Source of the DNA: Lampris incognitus
Lineage: Eukaryota; Chordata; Actinopteri; Lampriformes; Lampridae
Length of the DNA stretch: 64,000 bases
Direction of reading: 5' to 3'
Assembly (NCBI RefSeq): GCF_029633865.1
Contig: NC_079217.1
Span: 53,499,979 to 53,563,978 of the forward strand
Shown here: positions 51,001 to 58,693 of the stretch, piece by piece
Position numbering within the stretch: position 1 is the stretch's first letter
Layout of the letters: each line of letters opens with the position of its first letter
The notes under the pieces: model-generated
Told to the model about the DNA's origin: nothing
What the model saw: only the letters and a program-made list of their open reading frames with translations
The model's database searches: none
Made by a program: the position numbers and the translations under genes

Positions 51001-54000
51001 CTCCTCCACACATGTCCAAGCCATCTGAATCTTGCCTCTCTTGCTTTGTCTCCAAACCGTCCAACCTGAGCTGTCCCTCTAATATAATCGTTCCTAATCC
51101 TGTCCTTCTTCGTCACTCCCAATGAAAATCTTAGCATCTCCAACTCTGCCACCTCCAGCTCCGCCTCCTGTCTTTTCGTTAGTGCCGCTGTCTCCAAACC
51201 ATATAACATAGCTGGTCTCACAACCATCTTGTAAACCTTCCCTTTAACTCTTGCTGCTACCCTGCTGTCGCAAATCATTCCTGACATTCTTCTCCACCTG
51301 TTATACAACATCTCTCCCTTTTAAGTAAGAAAAATTTTCCCTCTCTCTAGCATTGAACATAAAATGCTTAGCCTTATTTTTTTTCCACATCAATAATCCC
51401 ATTCATTTCTTTTGAACTAAAACTGCTTTAACTGAAATAGCAACACGTGTAACACTTATGTTTCTCACTAACGTGCACCTTTATTCGTCCAGTCTCTTGG
51501 GCAGACCTAAGTCTCTGTCTGATCTTGTAACATATGTGGTGTCAGGATCACCTGCCGTTTTGTCCACACTACCTGCGTCTGTGTCATCTTGGGCGTTTGC
51601 ACCAGATGTTGACTGATGAGTTACACGCAGATGTGTGCAGTTTCTTCTCAACAGTCCAATCTCTGGTCTGACAATGTATGACCTCGGGGCTGCTGTCTGT
51701 TGAGTGACAGTCTCATGAGTGTTCTCCGTGGTGATCCATACACTTCTGGCCTGGGTGCAAGTCAGGTAAGTAGTGTGTTCTGTTACATTTGTTGTAGAGT
51801 TGCTCTTGTTCTTTTCTTGCCTTGTGTCTCCATACTCTGGAACTGCTTGATGTTGGGCTAGTGTGGAGACAACATTTTGGGCACTTGAGGCAGAGTGGTC
51901 CTTAGCTGTCTCCCCAAGAGAAGCTGTGCTGGAGAATAATCATTCTCCATTGGAGTGGCTCGATAACTGAGTAGAGCTTTAGCATAATCTCCTCCCTCTT
52001 TCCACAAGCCTTTCACGGTGGCCACAGCTCGCTCAGCCTCTCCATTGGCTTGTGGGTATCTTGAGCTGTTGGTTATGTGAGTGAATCCATTCTCCTTGGC
52101 AAAGTCTTTGAAAAGAGTACAGGCATACTGTGGGCCATTGTCTGACAACAGCAGCTCTGGGACCCCATGCCAACCAAAGATGTTCTGCAGAGCTGATATG
52201 ACTGTGTTGGTGGATGTAACATGGAGATTGGCAACTTCAATGTATCAGGAGAAATAGTCAACCACTACAAGGTAGGCGGTCTTATCCCAGATGAATATGT
52301 CTGTACCCACACATTGCCACAGTCTCTCAGGTACAGGAGTCGTCAACAGGGGTTCCCTCTGTGCTGTTCTGTGTTTTGTGCATATGGGACAGTTTTCAAC
52401 TTTGTGGCTAATGTTAGCTGAAAGCCCTGGCCATCAGACTGACTGAAAGGCCCTGGCTCGGCACTTCACTATCCCTTGGTGGCCCTGATGGAGGATGTCG
52501 AGCATTTCTTCTCTTAACAAGCTGGGGATGACAATTCTTTGTCCTTTCAGGTGAAGAACCCCAGCCAGGGCCAGGTTCTGTTTCTCCTTCCATTATAATG
52601 CTATATCAGGTGCCAGGTGGGCTTTGTCAGGCCACTCAGTGCGACAGTAGTGAATTAGTGTACTGCAGATGGGGTCTTTTTTCTGTCTCTCTGCAAGCTG
52701 GTGCAGTCTAGCTTCAGTAGCTGGAAGAGACTGTCTGATTGGGTCCACAAATATTTGGATGTCTGCTTCCTACTCCTTCTCTATCTGAGTGACTGTATAC
52801 TCCACTGGTGCTCGTGACCGTGTGTCTGTGGTGATGAGCAGCTTTCCAGGCACATGTACAATGTCATATGAGAATTTCAACAGGCTCAGTCGGAATCTCA
52901 GGATTCAAGGAGAAAGCTCATACAGTGCCTTAGTACTTAGTAGGGGCAGCAGAGGTTTGTGATCTGTCTCAATTGTGAACCTCATACCAAGCAGGTACGA
53001 TTGTGGGCACTCACATGACCAGGTCACTGCTAGTGCCTCCTTCTCAATCTGAGCATGGTGTTTTTCAGCATTAGAAAAACCTCTGGAGATGAACACAACT
53101 GGCTTCAAGTCACTACTCTCTGGGCATTTCTGGAACAGAAGGGCTCCCAGACCGAAGGACGATGCGTCATCTGACACACACGTTTCTGCATTGGGTGAGT
53201 ATACAGTGAGGACTCTGGGTGAGCTTAGTTCTGACTTCAGCTTCTGAAAAGCCTCTCGTTGTGGTGCTCCCCAACACCATTCTGTCTTCTCAGACAGAAG
53301 ATCTTTCAGAGGTTGTGTGAATGATGCTAGGTGGGACAGGAACTTGCCCAGGTAATTAGCCATGCCCATCACTCTTCTGATGTCAGCAACGCAGGCTGGC
53401 TCTGGCATTTCCAGAATGGCTTTAACCTTGCTTGGGTCAGGGTTGACTCCCTCGGTGGTGATGCAGTGTCAAAGAAACATAATTTTTCTCCTGGCAAATT
53501 CATATTTGTCCTTGTTCCGAGGTAGCCCTTCATCTCTCAGTCTCCTGAGTACCTGGTGTAGCCAGGTATCATGTTCAGCTTGGTCTTTGCCATACACCAA
53601 ATGTCATTGACATGGCATACCACTCCTTCGCAGTCCTCCAACATTTGTGTCATCCGTCGCTGGAAATGTTCTGGGGCTGAGGATATCCTAAATGGCAGCC
53701 TGTTGAAATGGTAGCGACAAATGGGATTATGAAGGTGGCCAAGAGAGTGCTGTCTTCGGTCAAGGGAATTTGTCAAAATCCTGACATGGCATCCAGTTTG
53801 GTGAAAACTTTCGATCCTGAGAGCATAGGTAGCGTGTGATCCACAGCTGTCAGGATATGTCTCTCCCACTTGACCCATTTATTCAAGGGTGTCAGATCTA
53901 CACACAGGCTGCTATTCTCCTTTGATCTCACTTTGGGCACAACCACTAGGCCGGCCCACCATGGAGTGGGTTGAGTGACCTTAGATATCACTCCCATTGC

Positions 54001-57000
54001 TTCCATGTGATTCAGTTCTGCCCTGACTTTATTCCACATTGGAAGAGATACTCAATGTGGGGCAGACAGCCCCACGTTGGGGCAGACAGCCCCAACTGCT
54101 GGTGTGGCCCCTGGCTCCAGTTCAATTTTGTATGAGTCCTTCAGCTTCCCCAACCCTTTGAACACCATGGGGTATTGATTTCTGACATCTTCACCCACCT
54201 GAACTGTGTGCACTCGTTTAACAAGAGTCAAGGCCTCAATGGCTAGAAGCCCCAACAGCAGTTTCATCAGGTTGACCGCCACATAAATGTCCTGTTCAGT
54301 TATCTTGTTTCCAAACTCCAGTTTTCCTTTGAAATATCTTTTTACATTCAAAAGCTGCCTGCCTGGACCATACAGGGGTATCCTGGGTGGCTGCAGTTTC
54401 CCATGCTTGTCTGTGGAGTAATGGTGGCTCAGAATAGCTGTAACTCCAGCTCCAGTGTATAATTTGAACTCTGTTGTCTCCCCATTCAACTCAAGAGTTT
54501 CTGTCCGCTCATGTTCAACACCGTCAATTTCAATAACCCCCTCACCAAGAAAGGTGACATCTTCTGCTCCATGGTCCGTCCGCAGAATCTTCTGTGATAT
54601 CACAGATGCCACCGGCTGATTGACAGTTCCGGGCAAAATGTCCTTTTCGTTTGCATTTACGGCATTCCGCATCTTTGACAGGGCAATCCTTCCACTGGTG
54701 CTTTATTGCGTTTCCACATCTACCACAACCTGTATTTCTGTTTTCATTTTCTGGCTTGACTTGTAAGCTGTATTTTTGCCCTTTTGTGCCTCTTTGGGTC
54801 TGTCGCCTTGCACTTATTGCATTTAAGTTCTCTAACTGCTTCTCATTTAAGATGCCCTGTTATAGGCTGCTGCTTCTTTATTTCCTCAATGTGATGCACT
54901 CTGGCTATAGTTTTGACTAATGCGAGTTCAGGATCTAACTGCAATGACTCAAGATAGTTTTGCACCTCTTAGACCAACAACTATTGTGTCTCTGATCAGT
55001 TCTTCTCTTGGATCTCCAAATGCACAACAATGCTCTGCTAGGCTATGGACAGAATAAATCCTTCAGCACTTTCCCCTGGCTCTTGATTGCACCTGTTAAA
55101 CCGTGCACGTTCAAAAATAATGTTCCTTTTGCTCACACAGTGTTTCTCAAAAGCCTGCTTCACATCTTCATAAGAGTTTCTCTGATCATGACTTAAGAGC
55201 AAGACGTTCAGTATTTCCTCAGCTTCGTCCCCTAGAGTGTACATCAGTGTATTTACTTGATATTCTTGTGTCTGTTTATCCAGGCTTGACACTATTCTGA
55301 AGCACTCGAAACGTCGTATCCACTTTGGCCATCCGCTTGCATTATTTGAATCAAACCTGCCTGGTGGAGTCAACTGCACGCTGCTTGCCGGAGCTGCTGC
55401 TGCTTGTCCTGGCTGGCTCATCTTTCCTGCCTTGCCTCGGTGACATTGCTAGCTTGTTCGTATAAGGTTAGCTCGTTTAGCAACTCTTCACACGGGAGGA
55501 CGTGCAGAGCAGCGTTTTTTTTCCTTCAAACTCTTATGGAGACGCATCTATCTCCTCCCCTCATGCGACTTTACATGACTTTTTCCAGCTTCACTCTGAC
55601 GCCATGTTATGTTATTCTCGATAATAACGAGGCAGAGTGAGGTTGCTGTTAACACGTTTACTTCTGAACAAAATCCATACACTTCCGTATAACCCTTGAC
55701 CTTGTATCTAATTGGCTACCACACTTAACTGTGGTTAGCCCGTTATACAACAAAAATAAAGGTTGAAACAGTCCCAAACAACGACCGGAACTTAAAAACT
55801 ACTTGAACGACCGTGGGCGGTCATTTTGACCGCCACGGTTTTTAAACTCTATATTCGGTCAAGATAAACACCCAGTTGAGATATCAATGCATTACATGTG
55901 TTAGAATGTCTGTTAAGAGACTAACTGACACCAAAATTAACATTTTGACAATTTTTGACACTATTTTTCAAACAATTTAAAATGGCCGCTGTCCTATGCC
56001 TGTAAATACTGCAGCGCCTCATGGTGCGTCTGTACCCAGACATGTTGGCAATAATCAAAAATCAGATGTGGACTATTACTCTGCACTGGAGAAGGCTTTA
56101 TATTTCTTTTCTAGGACAGAGCGATGACCCTCGCGGAGGAAATGATGCGACCACAATACGTCATAAATAGTGACATGACGCGCACGATCGTTTTAGATAG
56201 ACCTTATAACTTTTTTTTTGGTGCAGTTGATCTAAAACTCATTTAAAATGCAAATACGTGCAATTTTAGGAGAATTCAGGGAACGGCAGGTCTGTATCCA
56301 CCCCCCCACAGAGTTATTAAAAGTTGAAAATCCAAAACGGTCACAATGACCGCCGTAGAATATGCGCAAACCAAAGATGGCGGACTTTTTCAAAATGGCG
56401 ACCAACTTTATTCATTCACTCAGCTCAGTCTCATCTGCCTATAATCCCACCATGCTTTCGACTATTTTTTATTTTTTTGTCCCAAACTCGAATACCCCTC
56501 CATCAGCTGTCCTGCTTTAGAGGATGGATTTACAAACGAGCCAATCAAACCTATTTATTTATAATAATTTATAACCCATTTATTGTAACTGTGTGTTTTT
56601 AAAAGTGCTATATAAATAAAATTGTATTTGTTTTAACTTTGACGTCATCTAAATTTCCTTCTCTTGCGAGACTGATCTGATTCTTAAGTGTGCTTTTTGA
56701 ACAGAACCAACTCGTGACGCTGGGATGTGGGGGTTCACAACTTTGTGAAGGAAACAAGAGTGCACTGAATGAATAACTGGTCACACCTACCGAATGGCTG
56801 ACTGCACCTCGGCTGTGCTGTGGATGTGGTTGTCCTGATGCAGGTAGCCATATTTTTCCAGATAAATCTGCAATCGTAATATCACATTTGCATCACTGAA
56901 TCATTGTGCAGACAGGGTTACTGTGAAACAGTTAATGAGTAGGCTGCAAACACCTGTACGGTCTCTGTGGGAGCTGCCTACGTCCCACTTGACACAGATG

Positions 57001-57377
57001 CTGTATTCACTAAATGATTTTACGAATCAGAGAGGTCTCGTAAACCCCCCTAACCATTCATATCTAAGCCAACTATGGAAAAAAAAATTTTTTTCCATCT
57101 CTTGTTGTAATTAGTCAGGTAGCGACATGTAAGGCTACATGATACCCTGGTAGGATAAACTATAGGGTGCTGGACCACCCAAATCATTGAGAGATGGAGA
57201 GACCCTTGGGCTGTTCGCCAACATGGTTATTTAACAAGGATTTTTGCGTAAAGTGCTATCCAAGAATATTCTCAAGTTTAATGGCATAAATATAATGATG
57301 CATTGATGTTTGAGGTAGGCACACAGTCATCTTTACAATGGAGTCACTCGAGCTCGAGCCCCCCCCCCCCCCCAGGT

Positions 57378-57442
<65 letters not shown>

Positions 57443-57601
57443 CATCGGGTTTTCGTGTTTGGGCATCATCAGACAGCTCTGATTACAGACGTAGTGAAGG
57501 TGGAGGGGAAACTGAAATTGAACAGATGTGTTTAAAAACGACGGAATGTGAAACACGTAGCAGGAGTCTTTTTTTTGTCTACTTACAAGTACACATGCAA
57601 T

Positions 57602-57674
<73 letters not shown>

Positions 57675-58659
57675 TTCTTCAATTTGGGCACTTTTGGCTT
57701 TCAAATTTTTTGAGAAAATAAAAAATAAATTTCTTCAAAATCTGTTTTTTTTTTCCCCCAAACAAAGCTCTATTAAGTGGTCCGGAACAAATATCTTAGT
57801 ATAGCGTTGATCGTCCTACAAGATAAGTTTGATATTGTGATGCTTTTTTCAAAGTTGCAACAGCAAAATGTGACGCAATGACACGTGACGGTAATGACAG
57901 TTTTAAAAGCTGGCTGAGTAGACTTGCTAAGCTAACTCGTTAGCTAGCATACAGTGTGCAATGAATATACGTGAATAAAGTGAAATGTCCTACTTCTGAA
58001 CTAAAACACTCAGTTAGTAACGTGTTTGGCAATGACGCCTAATAAACATACTCTCAGATTAGGACGTGTAAATCTTCAAATCACTTACATTTGTGGACAT
58101 GAAAAGTCATGCTTCTGCCACGACCGCGCTTCTGGCACTTCTCGTTTCCATGGCAACCACGTTTTCGTTGTTTGAAAAACCGTTACCGCTCTCTAAAATG
58201 CTCGGTGACGGTAATGACAGATGTGAGGGACCGCGACATTCAACTATTAAACATGTGCAAATTGCACATACGTAAACCATATGGATTTTAAATATGTCTT
58301 TTTAAATTATGAGAAAATGCAAAGTAAAAAAAAAGTTTTTAATGAATTTAAACCATTTTCATTACTTTATTATAGAGGGGAAGTTTAAAAAGTCTGGGCT
58401 GGGGACAAGCCCAAAACAGTGACATTCTGGCACATTTGAATTTTCAACATGCTGAGAAAGTATTAAAATGTCATCACTTTCATGGCCAACACAACCTAAC
58501 TCTAACAAATACAATCAATGTTTTTCAAAAAAAAGTTTTTTTTCCTGAAAAATCTACCCTGGGGACTGAAGAACTCCCTTAATGGAAGAATCACCCATAT
58601 ATATGGGTGATTCTTCCATTAAGGGAGTTCTTCAGTCTATATATGTATACATACATACA

Positions 58660-58693
<34 letters not shown>

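Larger units (their letters stand above)
50386..55752 (-). mobile_element. Ty3/gypsy LTR retrotransposon, 5.4 kb with nested LINE, defective
   Basis: Flanked by aaaat at 50381-50385 and 55753-55757. On the - strand the 5' LTR is about 55752-55610 and the 3' LTR is 50538-50386 plus a few bases at 51311-51300. LTRs begin TGTTGTATAAC and end in ATAACA. Order of parts: gag-like (from 55421), protease, reverse transcriptase, RNase H, integrase, the Ty3/gypsy order. A polypurine run aaaagggagaga lies directly before the 3' LTR start near 51311. Frames are broken many times. It lies in mmp28 intron 2, in the sense direction of the gene. Confidence 0.92.
50040..56365. repeat. Fold-back repeat, copy interrupted by a gypsy element
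   Basis: 50040-50385 and 55753-56365 are two parts of one element: together, in reverse, they follow the copy at 61195-62441. The junction is the gypsy target duplication aaaat. Confidence 0.8.

Noticed and set aside
57344-57691. Frames with Thr-His or Cys-Val runs near 57.4 and 57.6 kb
   Set aside because: Translations of GT/CA microsatellites.
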